Positions 12,776 to 24,180 of a stretch of DNA of 64,000 nucleotides are shown here, piece after piece. Within the stretch, counting starts at the first letter, position 1. Each line of letters begins with the position of its first letter. This stretch comes from Epinephelus fuscoguttatus (Eukaryota > Chordata > Actinopteri > Perciformes > Serranidae). The notes beneath the pieces were generated by a model. That model had not been told where the DNA came from. It ran no database searches and saw only the letters and a program-made list of their open reading frames with translations. The DNA is taken from positions 43,396,322 through 43,460,321 of the forward strand of contig NC_064753.1 in NCBI RefSeq assembly GCF_011397635.1, written 5' to 3'. The position numbers were made by a program, and so were the translations under genes.

Positions 12776-13437
12776 TCAGCTGGATCGTGGGGGCAGCAGG
12801 ACAAGCAAAGTATTCCAGTTGTCCCTCTCCCAAGCAACACTTTCCAGCTCCTCCTGGGGGACCCCGACGTGTTCCCAGGTCAGATGAGATATGCAATCCC
12901 TCCAACGTGTTCTGGGTCTGCCCCGGGGCCTCCTACCAGTGGGATGTGCCTGAAACACCTCAAACAGGAGGGGCCCAGGAGGATCCTGATCAGATGCCCG
13001 AACCACCTCAACTGACTCCTTTCTGATGCGAAGGAGCAGCGGCTCTACTCCGAGCTCCCCCCAGATGTCCAAGCTCCAGCCACCCCATGGACGAAACCCG
13101 TTTTGGCCGCTTGTATCTGTGACCACATTCTTTCTGTCATTACCCAGAGCTCATGACCATAGGTGAGGGATGGTACATAGATGGACCAGTAAATTGAAAG
13201 CTTTGCCTTCCAGCTCAGCTCCCTCTTCACCACAACAGTGATCCATCCCACGCTCCATTCTACCCTCACTCGTGAACAAGACCCTGAAATACTTGAACTC
13301 CCCCACTTGGGGCAGTAACTCACTCCCAACCTTTAGGGGGCAATCCACCATTTTCCGGCAGAGAACCAGGGCCTCAGATTTGGAGGTGTTGACTCTCACC
13401 CCCAAATTCCACCAGATGTGTGTTGGTTGCATCTGCG
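12776..13437 (-). mobile_element. L2-like LINE fragment: 3' end of the reverse-transcriptase ORF
   Basis: On the - strand the sequence translates, with frameshifts, into the C-terminus of a fish L2-type non-LTR retrotransposon protein: STSKSEALVL, then EFKYFRVLFTSEGRME, LSIYWSIYVPSLTYGHELWV, and HPTGRRPRGRPRTRWRD. The same segments occur at 41765-42430 and 44700-45480. The 5' end is lost and the frame is broken. Confidence 0.8.
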
Positions 13438-14160
13438 CTCCGGAACGGCAGCAGAGCCGCTAGGATTCAATTCTAGTCAACATGTGAGCTTCCACCGGCT
13501 GCAGCTATGCTGCGTTCCGGCTCCATCACGGCTGCGGCGCTCTGGAGCCCTCCGCAACAGATACGCAGGACTTCTATTTTTGCTGGACGCCGGAGCACAA
13601 CGCAGCAATTCAGCACAGAGCAGATTGTGCGGGGCAGGAAGTCGTGCACAGAAACAAAATAAAATATCCGGTTAATTTTCAAAATAAAATACACATATTT
13701 CCCTGCACTACACCTTGAAAACGTCATAAAGGGCAGAGGCAGGCCTGAAGTCAACAGGTCAGAGGTTTTCAGACATCATTTCACCCTGTTGACACCATGG
13801 ACGAGGAGATGCTAATCATGGAGGTGCACCAAGATGTCTTCCTACAATTCCTCTGGTTTTGTGGTGTTGTTTATAGAAACTACATCTTGTTATATCACGG
13901 GATTATGCGTGAATTCACGAGATTTCGTTGGTCCTCGTTGACTCCCGCTGTCCGGCGGAGCTGCACCATTCCACACAGCAAACGCAGCCGGTGGGGGTTG
14001 AGGGACGGCGGAGCACGCAGCAGATAACCAGCGCAGCCATTCCGCAACAGACATGCATCCAGTGGAATTCCGGCGTCATCCCGACCGCTTCATGCTCAGC
14101 TGCAAACCGCCACCACATCACTCCTTCTGTAGTTAACTTTCCACAATATTTGTCCTCCAT
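13438..14160. repeat. Possible hAT-like element with GC-rich subterminal repeats
   Basis: GC-rich blocks at 13440-13580 and 13940-14070 share motifs with each other in inverted orientation (GGAGC..CCGC, CCGCAACAGA, CGGAGCAC). I infer a non-autonomous DNA element of which both ends survive; no TIR could be fixed precisely. Confidence 0.3.
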
Positions 14161-16480
14161 ATCTGATTCTCACTAAAGTCAGGGGAATCTGACTAGATCA
14201 ACTAGATCTCAATGCTGAAAGTTTTTCATGACAGAGTGTCACGCGCATTTCTCGCTGAAACAGAAAAATTTCAACTGCTGCAAATACACACAAATAGCAA
14301 AAAGTTTACATCTTTGTGCAGCATCATTTAGTTGCCCGCTACAAATTGGCATCTGTTTGTGTCTGTTTGCATCTTTGCATTGACTCTCACCATGCGAAAC
14401 ACTTGCATTGCATTCAGTGTAAATACACCACAGCATTATAGTGCAGTTCTGCGGCTGGTTTGTCCAAGTGGTGTTGCCGTACCCTGTACCTAGAAGCTGT
14501 TACTTGACTACTGTGAGTAGGCAGAATCCATGTCAAACACTGTGCTGTCTCTCCAGAAAGCTTTATTAATCCCCAAGGGGAAACCCATTTGTCACCAGAA
14601 GCAACTCAACTGGTACAGTACACAACAAATACAAGTGCAAAATACAACAAATGATTAATATCATAAAAAGCCATTTGAGACATACTCAGCAGCTGAGATC
14701 ACATCTGAAAGTGTTCATTAAAAAAATCTGACAGCTGCTGGAACAAAAGACCTTCTGAGTCGTTCAGAGGAACACTGAGGCATCCTGAGTCGCTCACTGA
14801 TTGAGCCTCTGAGTCACTTAAAAAACACTGTAGTGGATGGCCTTCGTGATACACAACTGTTTTCAGTTTGGCAATGTATTTGATTACTATCAAATTTATT
14901 AGTAAATGAAAAACTAGAATCTAATATGAGTGTTGTTTAGGCTATATCACTGTCAACTGTGAGAGTTTTTGTTAAGTGTCATGTCAAATGTTATGCAAGG
15001 GGGGTAGGTTTCATCTCAACACTGCAGGTCACACTTATGAAATGGGGGTACTGGAGGTCCTCCACCAGAAAATTTTGACCATCAAACACTTTTTTATGCA
15101 CCAACTTTCTTTTCTGCATCAATTTATGATCTAAATCAGGGGCAGATTATCAGACAATGGGCCCGTGGGCACAGATATGTTGCTGTGTCTCGTACGTGAC
15201 AAAGATTGGATGATGAGAGACTCACTGTTGAGGTCGAGAAATATTCTGAGCTAAACGACCCACAATCCCGTCATTAATAAAGACAATGGCCAAAAAGATG
15301 TTGCCTGGTGAGTCATAGCTCTGGAGATCAGCTCTTCAGGTGAGAAATCAAGTTTAATTAAAGGCTGTCCACACATGATTTTAGGTTAATGCAGAGGTGG
15401 AGGACGCACAGATCTTTCAGTAAAAGAAGTAATAACTTTGTGTGGTTGTCTGTTAATGAGCTGCAGTGCAATGCGTACGGTGTGTGCTAGGGGCGGCACT
15501 TGACGCGTGTCTCATGACACACCATGTTGCCGGTGTGTTTTTAGCTTTAGGCCGCTGTGGCTGTGCTCAGTTGGCCCTGTTCAGTAGTCCTTCCATAAAG
15601 TAAATGTCTTTATTTTTGTCAAAATAAAAGTCCCCCCTTTGAATTCGACACGTATGATTTTATGAATGGTTATCTTCTCATAATATTATGATAAATTCTG
15701 GCACAAACGTTAGCATGTATAAGCATATAATCCATGCATTACGAACCACACTAGTGAACAGTGAACATTCTGAATATATTCTATACAGTAACGTTAAAGT
15801 CAGTACATTATTTTGCATTGGAACTGTAATAGCGGTGACGATGGGGGTGTGGGACCCTAGACTCCCTGTCAGATTTGGTCCCCCCGTGATGACTCCATGG
15901 CTACTGCCTGGATCTTTAGTATTGTTTTCTTCGAACTTACTGAATCACAAATGAGCTATTTTTAGGACCATAACATTGACATTAACTTAAAAGTCCTACC
16001 TGCCCTTTCCATATTCCAGGTTCACTGTAAGTAAGGTGTTTATGTAATTAGCATATCAATGGTTCCAGCTCCATACTTAATAAATCACTCTTCAGTGCAG
16101 ATGCACTCATTTTAAAAGAAATTACCAGCTGCTATACAGACTAGTCAGAAAATGACTAATGATGTGTTCTACTTTGAATACAAGATTAATCAACTATGAC
16201 TGGTGTTCATTAAAGGACAGAATGCAAGCAAACAATGATGTATTTCAGCTAAAGGAAGCAGTGCCTTAGAGGACAGGGGTGACACTCTATAATAGTCCTT
16301 GCAGCCTTGTGAGGCAGGTATATGGCAGTTCGGCAGGATGCTGGGGTACCAGAGTCCCTGGTGGCTGCAAGGGCAGACGGAGCAGCAGTCGGATGAACCG
16401 TGGCTGCTGCCCAAGTACTTATATTCTACTGTCACTGCAGACCATCCAGCCTGTGGTGCAGTGCTAACTTTTTAGTGAAT
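14161..16480. other. No gene recognised; one dispersed-repeat tail
   Basis: About 14555-14600 contains CTTTATTAATCCCCAAGGGG, a motif also seen near 60139 and common at the ends of fish dispersed repeats. The rest shows short ORFs only. Confidence 0.4.
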
Positions 16481-16865
16481 GCAGCAGACTACAGAATTTC
16501 TCCAAAACAGACAGCAGCAGGCTCGGAGGCTGATTCAGCTGTTTGAAACAAAAAAAAAAACAAAGTACATTTACTCCAGGGCTGCACTCAACTACAATGA
16601 TGAGGTACTTGTGCTTTACTGTAGAAGTTCGATTGTATGTTACTTTGTACTTACAGCATGTTACTCTGCAGATTCAGAGCTTACACTCTCAGAAATAAGG
16701 GTTCCAAAAGGGTTCCTACTGAAGGGACGACCAAGAAGAATTTGCTTCTTGTGAACCCTTTTTTGAAGAAAGGGATCTTTGTAGTTGTGAACCACGAGTG
16801 TTGTGAGTTGTGCTCGATCACATCAATAGCGACCCTTTAGAACCTCATGAAGTCCAAGGCTGCTG

Positions 16866-17692
16866 GATGTGGTTCCCTTAATGTGCAGACACACCAAACC
16901 AACATCAAAGAATTAGCGGCGACGGAAGCCAACTGTTGCGTCGTCTGCGTTGCCTCATGTCACCCTGTGTCAGTTGCATTTGAACACACTACATGGACTA
17001 CATCCGACGGCTAAGTAGCACGTACATTCTGCGCCTGCGTGAGAGAGAGCAGAGTGAGAGAGTGGTACATCCTGTCAGCCGAGGGGTCTCCTATCTGTGC
17101 AGCCGAGCACCGCAGCACCTCCATGGATTATTACATCCAGACGGTCCCGGTGTTTCCTCCGCAGGCTCCACTTCACTCAGCTGCCCGACAAACCCGCTGC
17201 TTCTTCCCACTTTAAACTGAATAACAAGCCAGGGCTCTGTGCTCCGGTTGGATCCAGACGGAGAGCCTGGGCTAGCTCAGAGACTAGTGGAGGCTAACTG
17301 TGCTTCCTCCGGTCATGCTGCGGCTAACGTTCCGCTTACCGCTCCCAGCTAGCTCCGGTTTGTTATTCAGGTTAAAGTGGGAAGAAGCAGCGGGTCTGTC
17401 GGGAGGCTGAGTGAAGTGGAGCCTGAGGAGGAAGCACCAGTTAACCCTGGTTTCACTACAGATCAGGGTGAAGATTCACTCGCTACAGGGGCGAGGAAAT
17501 AAAACCTGAACAGCCAATTAGAGTGATCTCTCTCACCGACAAGCTCCGCCGCTGATTCAACATGCTCAATCGGCTGAAAAGCTGCAGACGGTGCGGGACA
17601 CACCACAAAAACTAGGCTGACAGACGCTCACCGCCGGCCAGACTTTGGTCAACGGCTGACCGTCGGCTTGGTGTGGGGCCTTTAGCCCCAGG
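16866..17692. mobile_element. Non-autonomous DNA element, family shared with 59826-61322
   Basis: The left end (CAGACACACCAAACCAACATC, then AAAGAATTAGCGG) and the right end (ACCGTCGGCTTGGTGTGGGGCC) are inverted matches to each other. The same left and right sequences bound the copy at 59826-61322, including an internal CTGCGCCTGCGTGAGAG. No transposase is visible. The internal part carries GC-rich palindromic blocks (AACAAGCCAGGGCTC-type inverted duplicates around 17150-17420). Confidence 0.55.
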
Positions 17693-17704
17693 CTAACCTT
17701 TCAT

Positions 17705-17985
17705 GCATTAATTTTCTGTAACCACTTATCCCGTTGGGGGTCGCGGGGACACTGGAGCCTATCCCAGCTGACATTGGGTGAGAGACGGGATACACAGGTC
17801 ACCAGACTATCACAGGGCTGACACATAGAGACAGACAACCATTCACGCTCACATTCACACCTACGTGCAATTTAGAGTCACCAGTTAACCTGCATGTCTT
17901 TGGACTGTGGGAGGAAGCTGGAGTACCTGGAGAAAACCCACACTAACACAGGGAGAACATGCAAACTCTGCACAGAGGGCTTCAA
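17705..17985 (-). mobile_element. L2-related SINE/LINE 3' fragment, - orientation
   Basis: Reverse complemented, it matches the L2-like tail of the intact SINE at 39875-40252 (GTTTGCATGTTCTCCC, CCTCCCACAGTCCAAAGAC, GTCAGCTGGGATAGGCTCC, ending at GATAAGTGGTTACAG). The tRNA-like head is missing. Confidence 0.8.
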
Positions 17986-18255
17986 GTGAAGCCTTTATAG
18001 AGGGTCCTACCAAGAACCCCAAAAGCTTACTCCTACAGGGACAAACCGAAGAACCCTGTGAGTTTACAAACAAATAATTTGATCAGCTTAAAAAAGTTTA
18101 TGGAGTAAACTAACCAACAGTTTGGAAAATTAGCTGCACCTTGACCAACATTAAAAAGCATCAGTGATACAAAGATCCAGTAATATACAGTTTATACTCT
18201 GGAAGGTGGAGTACTTTTTCGTAATTGATTTAAATACTCCTTCCACCACTGAATC

Positions 18256-19080
18256 CAAGTGAAAACTAAAATTGCACATCATTAATAACGACGATGTTTT
18301 GGGGAAACTTTGGAGTTGTAGATTTATGATTCATGCAGATAGATTATTCATACAGATCCAGAGTGCAGATGAGGTTCCCTGCAGTTGTAGACATTGATGT
18401 ATCAGTTTTTGGATCATGCACAGTAAAATACTTAAAGCTACTGTGGGATACTTTTTTGACTTTTGCCGAATGATGGAATAAATAAAACAAAACACTGACA
18501 GTGTGTCTTGATGGGCCGAAAGCAACACAGACTTTACCAATATTCACTGGGATGGTGTCTTTCATAAAAAAAAGAAGAAGATTTGTGGCTTTACGTGGTT
18601 AAAAAATAAAATAATTTGATTCTTTTCACCCTCAAAACTAATTCAAATGTGTCGACCAACAGTCTCACACATCATGAACTGATAGGGTTAATATCATGGA
18701 TGACTTGTTGGATAACTATGACTTCTTAAAAAGGAAAACTGAGTTACATAGGGGGTTGCGCTCATCTACTCTGCAATTAATACCCTGGAAAAATGACAGA
18801 CAAAGCAGAGAAGATGCAGCGTGACCAATGAATTACTGATGCTTGTGTCAGTGTTTTCCATCTCACTGTGGGGGCAGTTTTATTTTTATGTTTCTGCGGT
18901 CCATCTAATCCTTTCACTCGTGTAATCTAAACAAGATGTCTGGAGATACCGACCTGCTCCTCCTCATGTGTTGAAGGAAAGGCCTTGAGCTGCGGGCCTT
19001 CCCCCGAACTGTTGAGGGAAAGATTTGCTCGTAAGTCCAAACAGGTGGGGGAAACCTGCACCGAGCTGAAGGTTGAATAG
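18256..19080. other. fshb upstream sequence, no gene recognised
   Basis: Unique AT-rich sequence between the repeat nest and the fshb promoter. No exon is visible. Pituitary regulatory sites would be expected here, but I cannot call any with confidence. Confidence 0.4.
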
Positions 19081-19104
19081 ATTAAAAGGATTTATGAGAA
19101 GCAC

Positions 19105-19112
19105 TATTTAAG
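19105..19112 (+). promoter_or_regulatory. fshb: TATA-like box of fshb
   Basis: TATTTAAG lies about 30 bp upstream of the likely transcription start (about 19135) and about 950 bp upstream of the start codon, as expected if fshb begins with a non-coding exon. The assignment is inferred from position and from the good splice donor at 19219. Confidence 0.5.
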
Positions 19113-19134
19113 TAACGGAGCGGACGGCTGCAGG

Positions 19135-19218
19135 TTGACAGCTGCTACAGATGTTCACAGAGCAACAGAAGAAACAAGACGTGTAACTGAGGGTCCAAGC
19201 AACAACGGAGCTCTACAG
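19135..19218 (+). other. fshb: Probable non-coding exon 1 of fshb
   Basis: The stretch ends CTCTACAG followed by GTACG, a good splice donor at 19219. Fish gonadotropin beta genes have three exons, the first being 5' untranslated. The start is estimated from the TATA-like box; no transcript evidence is available. Confidence 0.5.
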
Positions 19219-20051
19219 GTACGTTTCCTGTTCAACATTCATGTAGTTCACATGCAAACTGATGATTCTGCTGTAAAGTTTAATAATATAATTAGACGTA
19301 TGCAACTGATTTGAACTTTTATCAGGCTTAGTTTTTCTGTTAAAACAATTTTTTGAGCACCACAAACAAAATTACATTCACCTCAGTTGTATTGGGGTGG
19401 AAAACAAGTTTTGACAAGTAAAAGCAGATTTATCTCAGTTAGATAGATGTCATCCAGGTGAATTAACCCTTTAAGTTCTGATAGAAGGTTTACAGGTGAA
19501 TAAAAATCTGAAGAACAGAATTTCTGTTGATCGAGCCACTCTGCCAATGTGTGTGTAGCACTGTCATATATACATATGTAAAATGACCCAAATATGTATG
19601 TACTGTTACCTTTAGATTTATACAACAAAAATGAAAGAAACACGCAAAACCAAATATATGTACATTATTTGCCCAGAAGTCCCAAACAAAAATTCAAACA
19701 CACACTATTTGTTGATCATCTTATTTTTAATTTTTTGAAATAAAATATATTTAAAGGTACTGTATAATTTATTAGTGTAGATTTAAAAAGCCTAGCTGCT
19801 CTGCTCTGTTAGACATTACCTAGACAATATTTCATTCTCTCCATGTAACTGCAGAGGTGTTAGAAGTAGATGCAACTTTAAGGAGACACAAAACCTAAAT
19901 ATCTCCCGTAGGTCTTTAACCACCTTTCACCTACGAGCTCCTGAATGACTGAGTCACCATTATGCCTGTAAAAGTCACAAAGCTTTAATCCATATTAACT
20001 TGTTGGCTCCTCTGACGTGGTTTAAAGTATCTGACGTGAGACCTGCGGACG

Positions 20052-20210
20052 ATGCAGCTGGTTGTCATGGCAGCAGTGCTGGCACTGGCGGGGGCGGGGC
20101 CGGGCTGCCACTCCGACTGTCATCTGACCAGCATCAGCATCCCTGTGGAGAGCTGCGGCCGCACCGAGTACATCTACACCACCATATGTGAAGGACAGTG
20201 TTACCACAAG
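20052..20210 (+). CDS. fshb: fshb coding exon 1 (residues 1-53)
   Basis: From the ATG at 20052 to TACCACAAG, followed by the donor GTGATG. It carries the signal peptide and the first five cysteines. The donor leaves a complete codon. The acceptor upstream is uncertain; AG dinucleotides at about 20027 and 20040 are both possible. Confidence 0.95.
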
Positions 20211-21833
20211 GTGATGGATGATTCTGAACACACAAACAGCACCTGTGCATTCTCTCTGCCTGTATGCTTGTGAAACTCACCTCCGTTACAGAGTATATAC
20301 CTGTCACAATATGAATGCTATTATAGTGTTTGGAAACTTATTGATTACTCTATGTTGGGACTTTATATTTTTATGAAGTCCCAACCTCACCTGGGTGCTG
20401 TGGGGTACACGCCAGTAAGAACATGCAGGCAGAAAAATACACTGCCACACACTGAGAGTGGCTCATTAGTGATGATTGAGAGGGATATACAAGTAAAAAC
20501 CTTTTCAAATCTGAAATGTGCACTAATGTAAAAAGGACCTGTTGCATGTTTCCTGTAAAGCTGCTTCTTGAAATAGCTTCCAGGTTTATGAACATTACTG
20601 ACATGAACTAACCTGATTTATATATGGTCAAATATTTGTTCTTCAGTCAAGCGCAGATTATAGCAGTTTACAGTCATGTCTTCTTTTAGAGATTTTATGA
20701 TCACTTTGTCTCCATTTGAACCATGCTTTGTCTCTTTGTTATCATGGATGATCATCTGTAAGCACTCAAACACACACACACACTGTGTGTACTACCATAC
20801 CATACTACACAAACTACCATACGATATAGTATTCCAGAAAAAGATTCAGTATGTCCCAATACATAGTATGTCAAACGCAGTATGCCAGAAATACCAGGAT
20901 GTTCTACTACATGAGGTCTGATTGAGTTTTTTTTACGATACACATTGACTGAGCCACCAACAGATGACAGCTGATCGACAGCTGTCAGAAGCCACAATGA
21001 TGGATAACGGCGCATTCAAGTAACTGATGACCAGTCGAATAGTAATAATTGGAATACTGATTGTTTAAGTGAACAAAATAATCATAAAGATTACCAACAA
21101 CAACAGGACATAACTATAAAAATAACTGAGCGAGAAATGCAGATGTAATTTCACTGTGGTAAATACAATCTGTTAGAATCTACAATCTGTGCAGTTATAA
21201 CTTTAAAGTTAAACTACATACACTGCAAACTAACAGAGAGCAAGTGACGTTTGTTTGATCTCCAAGGTAACGGATATAAATGCAAGATTGTCAAAGTTCA
21301 TGCTGTGATGTTATGAGACAGTAGTGTGTCCTGATTGTGTGCATACTGCATGCAACAGTACATACTTTTTAAGGGCAGCTGCAGCACCTACTAGAAATAA
21401 AAAGTATCCGATTTGGAACGCACCCACACACATTTTCACATTAAAATGGCCATGTTGTCACTTAATCTTTGGTTTTACATTTTCTGTACTGTTACGTGTG
21501 CAGGCAGAAGTCAGCAGAACTTCAAATGCTCTGAATTAAAGTTCCTTTTGTTCTGATTTGTCATGTTATCACGAGTCACCTACTCATTTGTTGAATCATT
21601 CACTGTTGTCTGTTGGTGTTGGTTGAAAGGATCCGGTCTACATCGGCCCTGATGACTGGGCTGAACAGAAAGTCTGCAACGGGGACTGGACCTATGAGGT
21701 GAAACACTTCCAAGGATGTCCAGTGGGCGTCACCTACCCTGTGGCCAGAAACTGCAAGTGCACGGCGTGTAACGCAGGAAACACGTACTGCGGGCGCTTT
21801 CCTGGAGACATATCCAGCTGTCTGTCCTTTTAA
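20052..21833 (+). CDS. fshb: Follicle-stimulating hormone beta subunit (two coding exons)
   Basis: This is the beta subunit of FSH (GTH-I), the pituitary gonadotropin that pairs with the common alpha subunit and acts on the gonadal FSH receptor. Joining 20052-20210 to 21630-21833 gives 120 residues, the usual length for fish FSH beta. A hydrophobic signal peptide ([16 protein letters not shown]) precedes the mature chain. Twelve cysteines fall in the cystine-knot pattern (residues 19, 23, 35, 46, 50, 69, 83, 95, 97, 100, 107, 117), including the family motif CEGQC and the segment [13 protein letters not shown]. The intron is 1419 bp, phase 0, with GT/AG ends. The start is the only ATG before the signal peptide. 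Residues 26-29 read TSIS where a TNIS/TNIT glycosylation sequon often sits, and I find no N-x-S/T elsewhere. The class is certain; FSH beta rather than LH beta is supported by the short N-terminus and the overall sequence. Confidence 0.97.
20211..21629 (+). other. fshb intron 2, containing a probable MITE
   Basis: The GT donor is at 20211 and the AG acceptor at 21628-21629. About 20795-21425 has paired blocks (TACTACCATACCATACTAC and CAGTATGTCCCAATACATAGT on the left; GTGCATACTGCATGCAAC and GATTTGGAACGCAC on the right) typical of an abundant fish MITE, so the intron has probably been enlarged by an insertion. Confidence 0.5.
21630..21833 (+). CDS. fshb: fshb coding exon 2 (residues 54-120 and stop)
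   Basis: It begins GATCCGGTC after the acceptor GAAAG and ends at the TAA 21831-21833. It encodes [18 protein letters not shown] and the remaining seven cysteines of the knot and seat-belt region. Confidence 0.97.
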   Translation, partial: DPVYIGPDDWAEQKVCNGDWTYEVKHFQGCPVGVTYPVARNCKCTACNAGNTYCGRFPGDISSCLSF

Positions 21834-21891
21834 AGAAACCTGTCCGTCCTACATTGACTTATTATCTTTGTGTCACATGACTTGATATTAA

Positions 21892-21897
21892 AATAAA
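21892..21897 (+). terminator. fshb: Polyadenylation signal of fshb
   Basis: AATAAA lies 59 bp after the stop codon, followed by GT-rich sequence at about 21910. The short 3' UTR fits gonadotropin beta genes. Confidence 0.75.
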
Positions 21898-21915
21898 CAG
21901 GTATCACTGAAGTTT

Positions 21916-22665
21916 TGCCTGTTTTTTCATTATATTTTAAATTTGTCCTTTGATATCTCAGCTGTCTTTAATCAAAATCATCAGTCACACATTTCAACCT
22001 GCTCTGTTCTGTCGTCGTTAACGCCTCCGACAATTTGTCAACACTGATGAAATGTCACAAGTCAGCGCAGGAGAAATTGTCTGTAGATGTAGCAGCCAGA
22101 TAGCAGAGTGACTTTAAAGTCATAAAGGCCGATGGAGAGATTAAATGTCCCACCAACAGTTTCCCTCTTTGTCCCCAACAAAGTGACTGACCCCTAAAAT
22201 TCAATAATCCTGCCATCCAAGTTTTCATGCTGAGAAGGGGAGGTCATCCTATAAGGAAAAGAGCAGGCCTCACCTCTTTCCTGACAGGTGGAAATGAAAA
22301 TATAGAGGTTGCAGTATATCCGAAAGCTCCAGTAAAGCGCCTGCTGATCAGTGGCTCTCTTCTGTAGGCGACACTAAATTTAGAAACAGCTCAGCAGGCA
22401 AAATCTTGCGTATTTGTTTCTGCACTTGAGCCATTATTGCAATGGGCCCTAATGTACGATGATGCTGCTACTTTTTATTTTCCTCTGCACTGTTGTTAAA
22501 GGAAGAGTGCAACATTTTGGGAATGTGCTTTTCACCTTATAGCTGAATGTTAGATGAGAGGAGCTGTTCCACTGTTGTGTGTCCACTAAAGATAAACCTA
22601 GGATAGCATTAGCTTAGCTTAGCATAAAGGCTGGACAAAGGGAAATAGCTGAAGTTTAGCCATTT
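21916..22665. repeat. Intergenic; dispersed-repeat fragment at about 22498-22645
   Basis: 22498-22645 (GCAACATTTTGGGAATG..., then TTAGCTTAGCTTAGCATAAAG..CTGGA) matches a very common fish MITE family from memory. The preceding part (21916-22497) shows nothing I can name. Confidence 0.5.
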
Positions 22666-23295
22666 GGGTGGGTGGGTGGATGGATGGATGGATGGATGGA
22701 TGGTAGGTAGGTAGATAGGTAGATGGACAGATAGAAAGATAGGTAAGTCGATAGATAGGTAAGTAGGTAGGTCGATAGAGAGGTAGATAGGTAAGGTAGG
22801 TTGATAGAGAGGTCGATGGATGAATGGATGGATGGATAGATGATAGATAGATGGACAGATAGAAAGATAGGTAGGTAAGTAGGTCAATAGAGAGGTAGGT
22901 AGGTAGGTAGGTGGATGGATGGATAGATAGAAAGATAGGTAAGTTGGTCAGTAGATGGATAGAAGGTAGATCGGTAGATGGACAGATAGAAAGATAGATA
23001 AGTCGATAGATAGGTAAGTAGGTAGGTCGATAGAGAGGTGGATAGATAGGTAGGTAGATCGGTAGAGAGGTCAATCAATAGATAGGTAGATGGACAGATA
23101 GAAAGATAGGTAAGTCAATAGATAGGTAGATAGGTAAGTAGGTAGGTCGATAGATAGATAGATAGATAGATAGGCAGATGGACAGATAGAAAGATAGGTA
23201 TGTAGGTAAGTAGGTCGATAGAGAGGTCGATAGGTAGGTAGGTAGGTAGGCAGGTAGGTAAGTAGATAGGTAAGTCGACAGACAGACACACAGAC
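22666..23295 (+). repeat. Compound tetranucleotide array (GGTG/GATG/GATA/GGTA), about 630 bp
   Basis: It begins as GGTG then GATG units and changes into mixed GATA, GGTA and AGTA units with recurring GGACAGATAGAAAGATAGGT blocks. That is a higher-order repeat of about 100-130 bp rather than a pure microsatellite. Long antisense ORFs of Tyr-Leu-Pro-Ser/Ile repeats here are artefacts of the array. Confidence 0.9.
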
Positions 23296-24180
23296 AACAC
23301 ACCACTAAAAACGTACAATTTATCAATATATATGATGCCTTCTGGGGCTCTTTTGTTTTCTCATACAGCCCAGAATAATTTAGAATTTTTCAAACACCTT
23401 CGACTTTGTGTCATTCAGATAATAATGTATGCTGATGTTGTTTCTCCTGCTATGCTATTCCCCACAGATATCTCATTGAGTAAATGTTCCTTTGGAAGCC
23501 TAATATTCAGTTCAGAGTATTGAAGCCCAGATTTACTTGGCATTGTCGGGGATCTTTGATTTGCAGTTAGCGCAGTCCAGATTATTATGGGATAGATTTG
23601 AATGTAGCAGATGTGTTAAATAAACATTCATTCTGTGAGCTCTGCTCCACCATGATATAACAAAAATAAGTTTAAAGATTAGTGTTTACACCATCCGGAC
23701 CCTAAAAATAGTAACATCAGACCATTTTTGCCCCTTTCTAGGTGGCAGGAGTGAAAATGAGTCATCCTCAACATTTGTTGTGTTATGGTTTCAGAATCAT
23801 GAGGACAGATGGAGAACAATTAGATACAGGATGGAGGCTGTTCTCAACTATCATGTTTTTCCTAAAATTATGTTAAATATTCTTAAACAGTCATATATCT
23901 TAAATGACTTTAAAAACACTGCATATAGCTGCTGGAAATTGGGAAAACATTTCCACAGGTGAGCATGCCCCTGGACCTCCTTAGGTTTGGGAAAAGAACC
24001 AAATGTTACCCTGATATTAAACAAGATGTCATGTGTTAATTCATAAGCTTTAGAGGTGCTGATAGGTGGATTTTTTTTATCACCTTTGGACAGAGGCAGG
24101 ATGGCTGAAACCCTTTTTCTAGTCCTTATGCAAAAACAAGCTCTCAGAACAGTAGGTCTGCATATAACTAAATTTCGTTT
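23296..24180. other. No gene recognised
   Basis: AT-rich sequence with short ORFs only. A hydrophilic ORF at 23780-23962 has no recognisable domain or splice context. Confidence 0.4.

Larger units (their letters stand above)
16681..18085. mobile_element. Inserted MITE (ACACTCTCAGAAATAAGG end) that itself hosts other elements
   Basis: The left end reads ACACTCTCAGAAATAAGGG with GTTCCAAAAGGGTTCC inside; the right side carries GGTCCTACCAAGAACCCC and GAAGAACCCTGTGAG, the inverted counterpart. Between the halves sit a second DNA element (16866-17692) and an L2-SINE-type fragment (17705-17985). Ends are approximate. Confidence 0.45.
16558..18255. repeat. Dispersed MITE-like repeat interrupted by further insertions
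   Basis: 16558-16680 (GTACATTTACTCCAG..., TGTACTTACAG) and 18090-18255 (AAATTAGCTGCACCTTGACC, GGTGGAGTACTTTTT...CTCCTTCCACCACTGAAT) look like the two halves of one abundant fish repeat. Its terminal part also occurs, in the other orientation, at 54950-55140. About 1.4 kb of other repeats separates the halves (see 16681-18085). Confidence 0.5.

Noticed and set aside
22609-23326. Several overlapping long antisense ORFs rich in Tyr, Leu, Pro and Ser
   Set aside because: They are translations of the GATA/GGTA tetranucleotide array, in which stops are rare; no start, domain or exon context.
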